A stretch of 64,000 nucleotides of DNA from Trichococcus ilyis (lineage in GTDB: Bacteria > Bacillota > Bacilli > Lactobacillales > Aerococcaceae). Location of the stretch: positions 57,661 through 121,660 of the forward strand of contig NZ_FNYT01000006.1 of assembly GCF_900109135.1 (NCBI RefSeq), read 5' to 3'. Under the pieces are notes generated by a model. It was not told the origin of the DNA. It did not search any database and worked only from the letters and a program-made list of their open reading frames with translations. Position numbers and translations under genes: made by a program. Below, piece after piece: positions 17,664 through 28,724 of the stretch (positions are counted from its first letter, which is position 1; each line of letters starts with the position of its first letter).

Positions 17664-18707
17664 ATGGACAAGAAACCTTTTTTCAGCATCGTGATCCCGG
17701 CCTACAACTGCGCCGGCACCATCCGCGCCACGCTTGAGAGCATCGCCGGCCAGACGGTCAGCGATTTTGAAGTCGTCATCGTGAACGACGGTTCGAAGGA
17801 TGCGACCGAAGCGGCGCTGCAGGCATTTGTTGCCGAGGACAGCCGCTTCTCTTTCATCACCATCCCCAACAATGGACCGGGGAACGCCCGCAATCAAGGG
17901 ATTGCCCGCGCGAAGGGAAGCTATCTCTTTTTGATGGATGCGGACGACGAAATCGAACGCCACACTTTGGAACGCTACCAGGCAATCATCAAAAAGGAGA
18001 ACCCGGATCTGATCGTGGCTTCCTACAATCTGCGGGTTTTGGACAATGGAGAAGTCGTTTCGGAAAAGCAGGTGCTAGCCGAGGATCGGATCTACACTTC
18101 GAATGCGGCTTTCCTGGAAAACCTTTACCCGTTGATGAACAAGCAGCTGATGTATGTCATCTGGAACAAGCTCTACCGCTTGGACATCATCCGCGAACAC
18201 AAAGTCGCTTTCCCGAGCTACAGCAGTTGCGAAGACCGCCTGTTCAACATCGCCTACTACCGTCATGCCCAAAAAGTCGTGACGACGAGCGAAGTGCTTT
18301 ACCAATATGCCTTCGAAGGCAAGAGCAGCCTGACCAACAAATATTTCGACAACAAATTCGAAACTTTCCTGGAATTCTACAACGAATTGCTGGCTCTGAC
18401 CGACAAGGATCTGGGCGGTTTCAGCGCCTTGTTCCTGAAAGGCACGATGTCCTGCATCATCCCGTTGCACGGCGCAAGTTGTCCGCTGGATTGGGCCGGC
18501 AAACGGAGCTACATCGAAAAGATTATGCAGCATCCGCGCGTGCAGCACGCGACGGCGCATAGCCTGACGGACACGCCGATCCGAAAAATCATGAAGCTTT
18601 TATTCCAATCGAAATCGGTCTACCTGAATTATCTCGCTTCCGGCATGATGCATCTCTTGAGCAATGCCTCGCCGAAGCTGATCGAAAAACTCAAAGGAAA
18701 TTTCTAG
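17664..18707 (+). CDS. Family 2 glycosyltransferase
   Basis: This 347-residue transferase has FFSIVIPAYNCAGTIRATL, the VNDGSKDAT loop, NNGPGNARNQG and the metal motif MDADDEI in GT2 order. The C-terminal half (about 190-347) is EpsJ-like with aromatic and basic residues. TAGGAAGGAAAA precedes the ATG. It begins a tight run GT2 / GT4 / Wzz-like / EpsG-like (18729 and 19832 follow with a 21-base gap and a 4-base overlap). It likely adds a sugar to the lipid-linked repeat; the donor is unknown. Confidence 0.92.
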   Translation: MDKKPFFSIVIPAYNCAGTIRATLESIAGQTVSDFEVVIVNDGSKDATEAALQAFVAEDSRFSFITIPNNGPGNARNQGIARAKGSYLFLMDADDEIERHTLERYQAIIKKENPDLIVASYNLRVLDNGEVVSEKQVLAEDRIYTSNAAFLENLYPLMNKQLMYVIWNKLYRLDIIREHKVAFPSYSSCEDRLFNIAYYRHAQKVVTTSEVLYQYAFEGKSSLTNKYFDNKFETFLEFYNELLALTDKDLGGFSALFLKGTMSCIIPLHGASCPLDWAGKRSYIEKIMQHPRVQHATAHSLTDTPIRKIMKLLFQSKSVYLNYLASGMMHLLSNASPKLIEKLKGNF

Positions 18708-18728
18708 AAAGATGGGAGAATTTAACTA

Positions 18729-19835
18729 ATGACTCAGCCTAAACGTGTCCTGCATTTCCAGGGCAGAATGGGAAAGGGCGGTGCGGAAACCTTCATGATG
18801 AACGCCTACCGCAACATCGACCGTTCCAAGTACCAATTCGATTTCGTCATCTATGAAGAATTTGCCGATGTCCGTCCGTACCATGACGAAATCGCCGCAT
18901 TGGGGGGCAAAATTTTTGTCGTACCGAACCCGAACAAGCACCCGCTGCGCTACATCAAAACCGTCAGCAAACTGCTGCAGGAGAACCAAGTCGATATCGT
19001 CCACAATGAAATCTTCTTCGGCGGCGGCCTGAACCTGTGGCTGGCTGCCAAAGCCGGCGTCAAAAAACGCATCGCCCACAGCCATGCGACTTCCGACGGC
19101 AAGGGCAACCGTTTCCCGTACAGCATCGTGCGCCCGATCTTCAACAACCTGATGATGAAGTATGCGACCGATTTCCTCGGCTGCTCGGACGAAGCCGGCA
19201 TCGGCCTGTTCGGCAAGGAGCAGCCGTTCGTCATGATCCCGAACGGCATCGACCTGAACCGTTACCGCAACGTGCCGGTGACGAAGGCAGAGATGCATGC
19301 GCAACTCAATATTCCGCAGGATGCCTTCGTGATCGGCCATATCGGCCGTTTCGAGGAGCAAAAAAATCACCGCTTATTGCTGAAGATTTTTGCGCACATC
19401 CTGAAGAAGCACCCGAACACGTACCTGTTGTCGGTCGGCGCCGGCAGTCTGGAGGCGGAGATCCATGGTTTGGCCAAGGAAATGGGTGTGGCCGACCATG
19501 TGCTTTTCTTGGGCGAACGCGAAGATATCGCTGAGCTGCTGAAAGCGATGGACGTCTTCCTGTTGCCGTCCTTGTATGAAGGATTGCCGATCGTGGCGGT
19601 GGAAGCGCAGGCCGCCAACATCAAACTGGTGCTGTCGACGGAAGTTTCGCCGGATACGGTATTGTCCGAGAACGTCCGCTTCGTTCCGCTGGATGCGGAT
19701 CTGGATCGGTGGGAAGCAGAAATCATGGGCGATCCGCAAGGCAACCGCCCGAAACCGGAACTGGAAGCTTTCGATATGCTGAAAACCGCAAAAGCGCTGG
19801 AAAGAATCTATGATGCGAAGGAGGGTGCAGCATGA
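18729..19835 (+). CDS. Family 4 glycosyltransferase (EpsF-like)
   Basis: This 368-residue GT-B enzyme starts with RVLHFQGRMGKGGAETFMMN, a start typical of Bacillus EpsF-like exopolysaccharide transferases. The second Rossmann domain has IGRFEEQKNH. The retaining GT4 E-x7-E motif is present as EGLPIVAVE, with the first Glu in LYEGLPIV. It is a cytoplasmic, retaining transferase using a nucleotide sugar. ATGGGAGAA is upstream of the start, and the stop overlaps the next gene start by 4 bases, so translation is coupled. Donor specificity is not inferable. Confidence 0.93.
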   Translation: MTQPKRVLHFQGRMGKGGAETFMMNAYRNIDRSKYQFDFVIYEEFADVRPYHDEIAALGGKIFVVPNPNKHPLRYIKTVSKLLQENQVDIVHNEIFFGGGLNLWLAAKAGVKKRIAHSHATSDGKGNRFPYSIVRPIFNNLMMKYATDFLGCSDEAGIGLFGKEQPFVMIPNGIDLNRYRNVPVTKAEMHAQLNIPQDAFVIGHIGRFEEQKNHRLLLKIFAHILKKHPNTYLLSVGAGSLEAEIHGLAKEMGVADHVLFLGEREDIAELLKAMDVFLLPSLYEGLPIVAVEAQAANIKLVLSTEVSPDTVLSENVRFVPLDADLDRWEAEIMGDPQGNRPKPELEAFDMLKTAKALERIYDAKEGAA

Positions 19836-20902
19836 AAAACTTACCGACCCTAAAGGAAACGAAAGCATTTCTGCAGGACAACAAAAAGACAATCATCGGG
19901 ACTGCATTAGCGCTTGTCATCCTGTACGCCCTGGCGATTGCCTACACATTGTTCAGCGATGATAAAGTCAAAGAAATCAAGGAAATCGACCCGGCTACCG
20001 GGCTGGAACTGCAGCTGATCACTGACGCTGAGTATGACGCGCTGCGGGAAGGCGCGGTCCGGTTCGATTTCTATGTCGAAAATACGGAAGGCTATGCCTT
20101 CACGAACTTCAACCTGCTGGAAGCGGTCCTGTTGTCCCCTGAAGTCTTCGGAGCCATCAATGCCGTGGAGCCGATCGTTGCGACCGATGCGATTGAAGCG
20201 ATGGAGGAAGGAGACATCCCGGCCAACTACATGATCGATGTGGATACGGATTATGACACAAGCGAACTGCACATCACAGTCGGCACCGGTGATGAGGCGA
20301 AAAATGAAGCCATCGCCACTTTGCTCTATGATGCGATCCAGGAAGAGACGATTCCGTTCTTCGCCAACAAGAGCGCCTATCTGTTGTCCGAACCGCATGT
20401 GGTCCAACTGGAGAAAGGTCCGGAGCCGACGAATGAAACGGGCAACACCAGCTTGTTGCTCTATCTTGTCATGGGAGCCGGCCTGTTCATCGGCGGCTTG
20501 CTGTTCGGCATGCTGCTGGCCTTCTTCCGCCTGTTCTTCAGGAAAGAGGTCACGGATGTGTTCAACTACCGCATGAGCGATGAGGATACGGTACTGGACC
20601 TGTCCCACACGACTGCGGCCGAGCAGGAAACGGCTTTGGCTCATGGCATCCAGCATCCGGCTGCGACCCGCAAACTGATCCTGTCCGAGGAACAACTTCC
20701 CGCTGCCGTGAAAGAACGTCTGGAGCAGATGGCAGACGCGCCGTATGTATTCGCGCAGTCCGTGCTATCGGCTGATCCTTTGCTGCAGTTCGATGAAGTC
20801 GTCCTTGTTTCCCGCAAAAATGGCACCACCAAAGACTGGTACAAGAATCAACGCACGCTATTGGAAAATTACGCGACTCCAATCAAAATCATCCTAATCT
20901 AG
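19832..20902 (+). CDS. Wzz-like two-transmembrane protein with a cytoplasmic C-terminal domain
   Basis: The protein has 356 residues. Membrane helices are at about 20-41 and 207-232 with an acidic extracytoplasmic domain between them, the layout of Wzz/CapA chain-length regulators. The C-terminal 120 residues are cytoplasmic. Their end (FDEVVLVSRKNGTT followed by IKIILI) is reminiscent of the last strands of CpsD-like tyrosine kinases, but no Walker A or Tyr cluster exists. It overlaps the GT4 stop by 4 bases and precedes the polymerase gene. A role in chain length or assembly is inferred from topology and place; I do not recognise a named family with certainty. Confidence 0.6.
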   Translation: MKNLPTLKETKAFLQDNKKTIIGTALALVILYALAIAYTLFSDDKVKEIKEIDPATGLELQLITDAEYDALREGAVRFDFYVENTEGYAFTNFNLLEAVLLSPEVFGAINAVEPIVATDAIEAMEEGDIPANYMIDVDTDYDTSELHITVGTGDEAKNEAIATLLYDAIQEETIPFFANKSAYLLSEPHVVQLEKGPEPTNETGNTSLLLYLVMGAGLFIGGLLFGMLLAFFRLFFRKEVTDVFNYRMSDEDTVLDLSHTTAAEQETALAHGIQHPAATRKLILSEEQLPAAVKERLEQMADAPYVFAQSVLSADPLLQFDEVVLVSRKNGTTKDWYKNQRTLLENYATPIKIILI

Positions 20903-20922
20903 CATTGGAGGAGGAATAAGGG

Positions 20923-21975
20923 ATGGCACTCTATGTCTTTGCCTTCATCACTTTGCTGCTGCTCAGCATCGCAGAAGTGTTGCACGGCAACAAAAAGATC
21001 GTCCTGATCGGCGGCGGCCTGCTGGCTATCCTGGCCGGGTTCCGCTACTACTCGGGGTACGATTTCGTTTCCTATTATTATTTTTTCTATGACCTGACCG
21101 GTTTGTCGGATGTCATCAACGGCAGCATCGATGCCGAACCCGGCTACCTGTTCTTGAATTATCTGTTCCTGAAGTTGGGATTGAACTACTACGCATTCAT
21201 TCTCTTCTTCGCATGCCTGAGCATGGGACTGTTGGTCAAATATCTGTACAAAAATGTCCCATATCCGTCCTTGATCCTGTTCTATTATTTTTCGCGCTTC
21301 TTTTTGGCGAGGGACATGGGCCAGATCCGCGGTTCGATCGCCAGCATCATCCTGCTCTATTCGGTGAAATACATGAAGCAGAAGCAGCTGTTCCGCTTCT
21401 TGCTGGTGGTCGGGATCGCCTCCTTGTTCCACATCACGGCACTCATCTTCATCGTCGGCTACATCTACGAGAATTATCTCTATGACGGCAGCTGGCTGCA
21501 GGTGCTGGTGCTGTTCGGTCTGGCAGTTGCGGTGGGCATCGCTGTGCAGATGCCGCAGCTTTACTTGTGGGCGGTGCCGGCCCGCTACGCGCCTTACTTC
21601 ACGAATCCGGCCTATACCGGCGGGCAATGGCTTTTGAATCCGGTGCTGTTGATGCAACTGCTGATTTTCTTTGGGACCTTGCTGTTCACGAATATCCGCA
21701 AAGATGAAAAGTACCGGACATACCATAATCTCTATTTCCTGGCTTCGCTGATCCTGATCGCTTTCGGGAATCTGGCGACGGTCGGCGGGCGTCTGAGTTC
21801 GCCGTTCGCGACTTATGAGATGTTCGTGGCGCCGTATTTCATCCTGAATTTCACGAAGAACAAACTGGTCAATCTGATTTTTTGTCTGGGATTCACGGTC
21901 GTCATCTTCCTGCTGATTTTCATCCTGTCCGGGGATTACGCTTACTTCATCCCGTACGAAACGCTTTTGAAATAA
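20923..21975 (+). CDS. EpsG-family polysaccharide polymerase (Wzy-like)
   Basis: This integral membrane protein of 350 residues has about 10 hydrophobic segments. It matches the EpsG family: FRYYSGYDFVSYYYFF near residue 45, AEPGYLFLNYLFLKLG, the RDMGQIRGSIASIILL loop and SLFHITALIF. In this family the protein polymerises flipped repeat units on the outer face of the membrane. TGGAGGAGG lies upstream of the ATG. It is the last gene of the galU-led run and ends at a terminator at 21978-22028. With the flippase at 3098 it completes a Wzx/Wzy-type pathway; the priming transferase is not in this window. Confidence 0.9.
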   Translation: MALYVFAFITLLLLSIAEVLHGNKKIVLIGGGLLAILAGFRYYSGYDFVSYYYFFYDLTGLSDVINGSIDAEPGYLFLNYLFLKLGLNYYAFILFFACLSMGLLVKYLYKNVPYPSLILFYYFSRFFLARDMGQIRGSIASIILLYSVKYMKQKQLFRFLLVVGIASLFHITALIFIVGYIYENYLYDGSWLQVLVLFGLAVAVGIAVQMPQLYLWAVPARYAPYFTNPAYTGGQWLLNPVLLMQLLIFFGTLLFTNIRKDEKYRTYHNLYFLASLILIAFGNLATVGGRLSSPFATYEMFVAPYFILNFTKNKLVNLIFCLGFTVVIFLLIFILSGDYAYFIPYETLLK

Positions 21976-21977
21976 CA

Positions 21978-22028
21978 ACAGTCGCTCTTCTTTTCCTGGC
22001 CAAACTGGGAAGAAGAGCGGCTGTTTTG
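21978..22028 (+). terminator. Terminator after the polymerase gene
   Basis: A 15-bp stem with one wobble pair (ACAGTCGCTCTTCTT with its complement at 22010-22024) is followed by TTTT. Confidence 0.85.
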
Positions 22029-22157
22029 CTTTGGGTCTTCGGGTCGCCGGATGGAAGCGATTCAAAAAACAGGGTGCCATCGGGATTGGAAAATGTTAAG
22101 ATAATGTTGTATTGTTGAAATAATGGCAGGAATTCATTATCTGGTTGGAGGGGTAAA

Positions 22158-24617
22158 ATGGAGAGAATGTTTCATAAAAATAGATTGAATTGGCGTGCAT
22201 TTTCTAGGGTCGGGGCTGTGCTTTTGGTTTTGGGGACGTCCAGCGCTCCGCTTGCATCCGCAGCTGACACAGAGACTGCGCTTTCGACAACGGCTTATGT
22301 CCAGATTTTGACAACGACGAACGTGGATTACGAAGCCACGGTGACGCGCGGTACCGACGGCATCAATACGCTGCCTTGGGGGACGCAAGGATACCAGACG
22401 ATCGGCTCCAGCTCGACTTACCTGGGCAAAACCGTCTCGGTCAGCCAAGAAAAGTTGGCCGATAACGGGGTGACGTGGGCGTTGATTTCCTTGGACGGAA
22501 AGCAGATCGGCTGGATCGCGAAAGCGGCTTTGGCCGAAGTGACCTATCTGGCTGTCCTTTCGACAACGACAGTGGACTATCCGGCAACAATCACGCGGGC
22601 GGCTGATGCGATCAATGCAGCCCCATGGGGAACACGCGGCTTCAAAACGCTGTCCCAGAGCTCCGCTTATCTGGGCAAAAGCGTGACGGTCAGCCAAGAA
22701 AAAGTTGTCGAAAATGGCGTGACGTGGGCGTTGATTTCTTTGGACGGCACGCAACTTGGCTGGATCGCCAAAGACGCTTTGACCGAACCGACCTACCTGA
22801 AAGTCTTGTCGACAACGACAGTCGACTACCCGGCGACGATCACACGCGGCACGGATGCGATCAACGCAGCGCCATGGGGCACGCGCGGGTTCAAGACGCT
22901 CGGACAAAGCAGCACTTATCTGGGCAAAAGCGTGACCGTCACCCAGGAGCAGGTCGTGGAGAACGGTGTGACGTGGGCGCTGATATCGCTGAACGGCACG
23001 CAACTCGGCTGGATCGCCAAGGACGCCTTGACGGAGCCGACCTATGTGCAGATCTTGTCGACGACCAACGTGGATTATGAAGCGTCGATCATCCGCAGTT
23101 CCGATGCGATCAATTCGCAACCGTGGGGCACGAAAGGCTACAAAACGATCGGCAACAGCAGCACTTATATGAACAAACTGGTGACCGTCAGCCAAGAAAA
23201 AGTGGCGGACAACGGTGTGACGTGGGCGCTGATCTCATTGGACGGCACGCAGCTCGGCTGGATCGCCAAGGATGCGCTGAAGAAGACTGTCTATGTGCAG
23301 ATTCTGTCAACGACAGACGTGAATTACCCGGCGACCGTCACGCGCGGCACGGACGGCATCAATACGCAACCGTGGGGCACGAAAGGTTACCAGACGATCG
23401 GCACCAGCGCCGCATACCTCGGCAAGCAAGTGACCGTCACGCAGGAAAAAGTGGCGGACAACGGTGTGACGTGGGCGCTGATCTCATTGGACGGCACGCA
23501 GATCGGCTGGATCGCCAAAACTGCTCTGACGGAACCGACCTACGTGCAGGTTTTGTCCACGACAAATGTGAATTATCAAGCGACGGTGCTCCGCGGTACG
23601 GATGGCATCAACACGCAGCCATGGGGCACGAAAGGCTACCAGACGGTCGGCTACAGCTCGGCCTATCTGGGCCGGACGGTAACCGTCAGCAAGGAACAAA
23701 AAACGGACAACGGTGTTACTTGGGCGTTGATTTCGCTGAACGGCACACAATTGGGCTGGATCGCCAAGGACGCGCTCTTCAATCAGGTCGTGTCCACGAT
23801 GAATGTTTCCTACAAGGCGACCGTCACGCGCGGTACGGACGGCATCAATACGCTGCCGTGGGGAACGGAAGGCTATCAGACAGTTGGCAACACAGCGACT
23901 TATCTCGGCACCGGCGTGACCGTCAGCCAGGAAAAAGTGACTGCAGATGGCGTTACCTGGGCATTGGTTTCACTGAACGGCAAAGTGTTGGGGTGGGTGG
24001 CAAAGGCTGCCTTGACGGTGACACCGTCGGGCAAAGTCGTCTACATCGATCCGGGCCATGGCGGCACGGAAACCGGAGCTGCCTACAGCGGTGTCTTTGA
24101 AAAGACCATCAATCTGGCCGTTTCGAACAAAGTGAAAGCCAATCTGGAAGCTTTGGGATTCACGGTCATCATGTCCCGCAACACGGATGAATACGTCGGA
24201 TTGCTTGAACGCGCGAGCGAAGCGAATGCATCAGGAGCCGACATTTTCGTCAGCATCCACCACAATGCGATGCCTTCGAACGCGACCGTCACAGGGATCG
24301 AAACGTACTACTACGAATACAATCCGTATTATCCGCCGGTGATCAACGAGGAAATGCACAATGATCCTGTGCGGCTGCTGGAAAGCGCGGAACTGGCCGT
24401 GGCCATTCAGGACGCCTTGGTCGACAACACGGGAGCGGCAGACCGCGGCGTGCGCAAAAACACATTTGCGGTCCTGCGCGAAACGGCCATCCCGGCTGTC
24501 TTGCTGGAACTGGGCTACATGAGCTCGCCGACCGAACTGGCCAAGCTGACGACAACCGCTTATCAGACAACTTTAGCAAAAGCGATCACAGTAGGGATCG
24601 TGGCTTACTTCGAATAA
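22158..24617 (+). CDS. Secreted N-acetylmuramoyl-L-alanine amidase (Amidase_3) with seven GW-like modules
   Basis: This 819-residue autolysin has a signal peptide of about 35 residues. Seven repeats of about 80 residues follow (47-125, 129-208, 212-291, 295-374, 378-456, 460-540, 543-618), each with a PWGT motif and ending near VTWALISL and GWIAK, like GW/SH3_8 modules that hold autolysins on lipoteichoic acid. The catalytic domain spans 626-819: DPGHGG (His634), Glu648, SIHHN (His701) and LLELGYMSS (Glu784) give the full zinc and acid set. It cleaves the muramoyl-alanine bond, probably in cell separation. GGTTGGAGGGG precedes the ATG. The single-gene unit ends at a terminator. Confidence 0.95.
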   Translation: MERMFHKNRLNWRAFSRVGAVLLVLGTSSAPLASAADTETALSTTAYVQILTTTNVDYEATVTRGTDGINTLPWGTQGYQTIGSSSTYLGKTVSVSQEKLADNGVTWALISLDGKQIGWIAKAALAEVTYLAVLSTTTVDYPATITRAADAINAAPWGTRGFKTLSQSSAYLGKSVTVSQEKVVENGVTWALISLDGTQLGWIAKDALTEPTYLKVLSTTTVDYPATITRGTDAINAAPWGTRGFKTLGQSSTYLGKSVTVTQEQVVENGVTWALISLNGTQLGWIAKDALTEPTYVQILSTTNVDYEASIIRSSDAINSQPWGTKGYKTIGNSSTYMNKLVTVSQEKVADNGVTWALISLDGTQLGWIAKDALKKTVYVQILSTTDVNYPATVTRGTDGINTQPWGTKGYQTIGTSAAYLGKQVTVTQEKVADNGVTWALISLDGTQIGWIAKTALTEPTYVQVLSTTNVNYQATVLRGTDGINTQPWGTKGYQTVGYSSAYLGRTVTVSKEQKTDNGVTWALISLNGTQLGWIAKDALFNQVVSTMNVSYKATVTRGTDGINTLPWGTEGYQTVGNTATYLGTGVTVSQEKVTADGVTWALVSLNGKVLGWVAKAALTVTPSGKVVYIDPGHGGTETGAAYSGVFEKTINLAVSNKVKANLEALGFTVIMSRNTDEYVGLLERASEANASGADIFVSIHHNAMPSNATVTGIETYYYEYNPYYPPVINEEMHNDPVRLLESAELAVAIQDALVDNTGAADRGVRKNTFAVLRETAIPAVLLELGYMSSPTELAKLTTTAYQTTLAKAITVGIVAYFE

Positions 24618-24623
24618 CGGAAA

Positions 24624-24664
24624 AAACGGGAGAACCTTCACCTAGAGGGCTCTCCCGTTTTTTT
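24624..24664 (+). terminator. Terminator after the GW-amidase gene
   Basis: AAACGGGAGA pairs with TCTCCCGTTT and is followed by seven T. Confidence 0.9.
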
Positions 24665-24759
24665 ATAACTTGTAAAGGGGGGCATTAAAAAAAAAGCTGT
24701 TTCACCACACTAAAAAACAAAAAGAAACATTTAAGGAACAAAAACAAAAAAATAAAACA

Positions 24760-24775
24760 AAAAAACGAACAAAAA
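24760..24775 (+). promoter_or_regulatory. Probable operator of the DeoR-family regulator at the lac promoter
   Basis: AAAAAACGAACAAAAA occurs here, two bases before the -35 of the lac promoter, and again unchanged at 30251-30266 just upstream of the DeoR-type regulator gene. It sits in a longer A/C-rich tract (24715-24776) with further ACAAAAA units. A shared 16-mer at both promoters suggests one repressor controls both. Confidence 0.6.
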
Positions 24776-24777
24776 GA

Positions 24778-24806
24778 TTGATTTTATGTTTGGTTCTGTT
24801 TATAAT
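24778..24806 (+). promoter_or_regulatory. Promoter of the lacFEG operon
   Basis: TTGATT (24778-24783), 17-base spacer, TATAAT (24801-24806). About 200 bases of leader follow to lacF, with no further gene in 24807-25014. Confidence 0.8.
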
Positions 24807-25014
24807 GATGGCATAAGGAAATAAAACGCTTCCGGGAACGGATTTAGCGGGTAAGGAATCGAAATCAATCAGTACAAATCCAAGAAGGTGAGCAAGCTGC
24901 ACATAAACGGTAGCGCAAGACGGACTTTCATACTATCGGTGCACGAAGCAAATTTCTTGGAACGACAGCAACATCTTGGAAAGAAAAAATCTGAAAAAAT
25001 TGGAGGAAATGAAA

Positions 25015-25332
25015 ATGAACAGGGAAGAAGCTACTTTATTAGGGTTTGAAATTGTTGCCTATGCTGGTGAAGCGCGATCGTACCTTTTGGATGCTTTAAA
25101 AGCAGCGGAAAAAGGTGATTATGATAAAGCCGAAGCCTTATGTGAAGAAGCAAATACCAGCATCAAAGAAGCTCATAAAGCTCAGACAAGTTTGCTTACT
25201 ATGGAAGCTTCAGGCGATGATATTGCATACAGCGTTACGATGATGCATGGACAGGATCACTTGATGACAACATTGCTGCTTAGGGATTTGATGAAACATA
25301 TGATTGAATTGTATAAAAGAGGGAGCAACTAA
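25015..25332 (+). CDS. lacF: PTS lactose-specific EIIA
   Basis: This 105-residue cytoplasmic phosphocarrier takes phosphate from HPr and passes it to EIIB. The phosphorylated residue is His78 in [11 protein letters not shown], matching the His78 position of known lactose EIIA proteins, with His82 after it. This agreement supports ATG 25015 as the start; TTGGAGG ends nine bases upstream, whereas ATG 25009 is too close. The length equals the family norm. The next gene starts two bases after the stop. The operon is visibly more AT-rich than its neighbours. Confidence 0.95.
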   Translation: MNREEATLLGFEIVAYAGEARSYLLDALKAAEKGDYDKAEALCEEANTSIKEAHKAQTSLLTMEASGDDIAYSVTMMHGQDHLMTTLLLRDLMKHMIELYKRGSN

Positions 25333-25334
25333 TT

Positions 25335-27050
25335 ATGATGAATGCATTGATAGCACAAATTGAAAAAGCTAAACCTTTCTTCGAGAAAGTGTCCCGTAAT
25401 ATCTATCTGCGCGCAATACGTGATGGCTTTATCTCAGCGATGCCTGTTGTTCTGTTTTCCAGTATTTTCTTATTGATTGCATATGTCCCTAATATCTTCG
25501 GTTTCTCATGGAGTGCATCGACTGAAGCTTTGATCATGAAACCATACGGATATACAATGGGGATCTTAGGCGTTTTGGTTGCCGGCACAACAGCAAAATC
25601 TTTAACAGATGCCTTTAACAGAAAGCTGGAAAGCACAAATCAAATTAATTTTCTTTCTACTATGTTGGCTTCCATATCCGGATTCTTACTCCTTGCTGCG
25701 GATCCGGTTGAGGGTGGGTTTGCGAACGGATTCTTAGGGACAAAAGGATTATTGACAGCGTTTCTCGCGGCGTTCATTACGGTGAATATCTATAATATCA
25801 CTGTTAAAAATAATGTGACAATCCGGATGCCGGAAGAAGTTCCGCCAAACATTTCTCAAGTATTTAAAGATATTATTCCTTTTACTTTAGTGATAGTCGT
25901 TCTTTATGGTTTGGATATATTGACTAGGAACATTATGGGTACGAATGTGGCGGAGTCTGTCATTAAGTTATTCGAGCCACTATTCACAGCAGCTGATGGT
26001 TACTTGGGCATTACAATTATATTCGGTGCCTATGCACTGTTCTGGTTTGTTGGTATACATGGACCATCAATCGTTGAACCTGCTATTGCAGCGATTACTT
26101 ATGCGAATATCGAAACAAATTTCCAACTTTTACAAGCTGGAGAGCATGCCGATAAGATTCTGACGTCCGGAACCCAGATGTTTATCGTTACGATGGGTGG
26201 TACCGGTGCAACGCTGGTTGTTCCATTCATGTTCATGTGGTTATCAAAATCAAAACGGAACAAGGCGATCGGCAGAGCGTCAGTCGTACCAACTTTCTTC
26301 GGGGTTAATGAGCCCATCTTATTTGGAGCACCTATCGTTTTGAATCCAGTGTTCTTTGTGCCGTTTATTTTTGCACCAATCGCTAACGTATGGATTTTCA
26401 AATTCTTCGTTGATGTTATTGGGATGAACAGCTTTAGCGTGAATTTGCCTTGGACAACGCCAGGGCCTTTGGGAATTGTTATAGGAACAGGGTTCGGGTT
26501 GATGTCACTTGTTCTTGCTCTCACCTTAATTGTAGTGGACGTAGTGATTTACTACCCATTCTTTAAAGTTTATGATGCGCAAATTGTTGAAGAAGAAAAA
26601 GCAGGTGTATCATCTACGGATAGTTTGAAAGAAAAAGTTGAAGGCAGCTTTGATACAAAAAAAGCCAAAGCGGTCCTTGCAAGTGCTGATATGAACGAGA
26701 ATGACCCGAAAGTTTTTGAAAATAAAATAGTAGAAGCTAAAAATGTTCTTGTCCTTTGTGCCGGCGGTGGAACAAGTGGCCTTCTTGCCAATGCTTTAAA
26801 TAAAGCTGCGGCTGAATATGGGACTCCCGTAAAAGCAGCGGCGGGCAGCTATGGTGCGCACATGGATATCATGAAAGACTATGATTTAGTCATCCTGGCA
26901 CCTCAAGTGGCTTCGAATTACGAGGATATCAAACAAGATACTGACAGATTGGGCGTTAAACTTGCTAAAACGCAAGGAGGTCAATACATTAAATTGACCC
27001 GTGATGGCCAAGGGGCTCTTGCATTTGTTCAGGAACAATTTGAAGACTAG
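25335..27050 (+). CDS. lacE: PTS lactose-specific EIICB
   Basis: This 571-residue membrane transporter imports lactose as lactose-6-phosphate. The EIIC part (about 1-440) has the usual ten or so hydrophobic segments and motifs such as [18 protein letters not shown] and the PWTTPGPLG loop. An acidic linker leads to EIIB (about 468-571), whose active-site Cys475 lies in [13 protein letters not shown]. This fused C-B order is that of LacE rather than split cellobiose systems. GAGGGAGC precedes the start. It lies between lacF and lacG in one operon, which supports lactose as substrate. Confidence 0.94.
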   Translation: MMNALIAQIEKAKPFFEKVSRNIYLRAIRDGFISAMPVVLFSSIFLLIAYVPNIFGFSWSASTEALIMKPYGYTMGILGVLVAGTTAKSLTDAFNRKLESTNQINFLSTMLASISGFLLLAADPVEGGFANGFLGTKGLLTAFLAAFITVNIYNITVKNNVTIRMPEEVPPNISQVFKDIIPFTLVIVVLYGLDILTRNIMGTNVAESVIKLFEPLFTAADGYLGITIIFGAYALFWFVGIHGPSIVEPAIAAITYANIETNFQLLQAGEHADKILTSGTQMFIVTMGGTGATLVVPFMFMWLSKSKRNKAIGRASVVPTFFGVNEPILFGAPIVLNPVFFVPFIFAPIANVWIFKFFVDVIGMNSFSVNLPWTTPGPLGIVIGTGFGLMSLVLALTLIVVDVVIYYPFFKVYDAQIVEEEKAGVSSTDSLKEKVEGSFDTKKAKAVLASADMNENDPKVFENKIVEAKNVLVLCAGGGTSGLLANALNKAAAEYGTPVKAAAGSYGAHMDIMKDYDLVILAPQVASNYEDIKQDTDRLGVKLAKTQGGQYIKLTRDGQGALAFVQEQFED

Positions 27051-28469
<1,419 letters not shown>

Positions 28470-28509
28470 CAGGTTTATTTATAGACTAGGAAAGTATAAA
28501 TTTATTCAG

Positions 28510-28549
28510 CTGTGGAATGTGATGATAGCACATGTTCCACAGTTTTTTT
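28510..28549 (+). terminator. Terminator of the lacFEG operon
   Basis: CTGTGGAA-TGTG pairs with its complement (two-base bulge) around a 7-base loop and is followed by seven T. Confidence 0.88.
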
Positions 28550-28561
28550 GGGGTTCATTTG

Positions 28562-28660
28562 GGATTGCTCGCCGGAGCAGGGCACCGAAACCCAGCAGTC
28601 AACTACGGCGAAGCCGTCTATCACCGGAGCACAGCTCCCGGTGATTCGGTAACCTTGAGC
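28562..28660. repeat. Dispersed CCGGAG-type intergenic repeat, copy 1
   Basis: This GC-rich stretch between two terminators contains GCTCGCCGGAGCAGGGCA, GAAGCCGT and ATCACCGGAG blocks in the same order as the copies at 33841 and 41707. ATCACCGG and CCGGTGAT can form a hairpin. No open frame of note. Confidence 0.55.
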
Positions 28661-28678
28661 AACACCGTAACTCCACAA

Positions 28679-28720
28679 AAAGAGAACGCACAATCGGCCC
28701 ACCGATTGTGCGTTCTCTTT
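28679..28720 (-). terminator. Terminator after the HAD gene
   Basis: Perfect 19-bp stem (28679-28697 with 28702-28720), four-base loop. On the minus strand it ends CTCTTTTTG, directly after the HAD stop codon. Confidence 0.88.
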
Positions 28721-28724
28721 ATTT

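Noticed and set aside
20899..22080. Minus-strand open frame (393 codons) opposite the EpsG-like gene
   Set aside because: It has the Gln/Glu/Arg-rich composition expected from the antisense of a hydrophobic membrane-protein gene; no motif.
22300..24020. Tandem repeats of about 240 bases
   Set aside because: They are GW-like protein modules in frame, not a non-coding array.
24822..24840. Possible cre in the lac leader (AAAACGCTTCCGGGA)
   Set aside because: Two key positions differ from the consensus on the minus strand; too weak to list.
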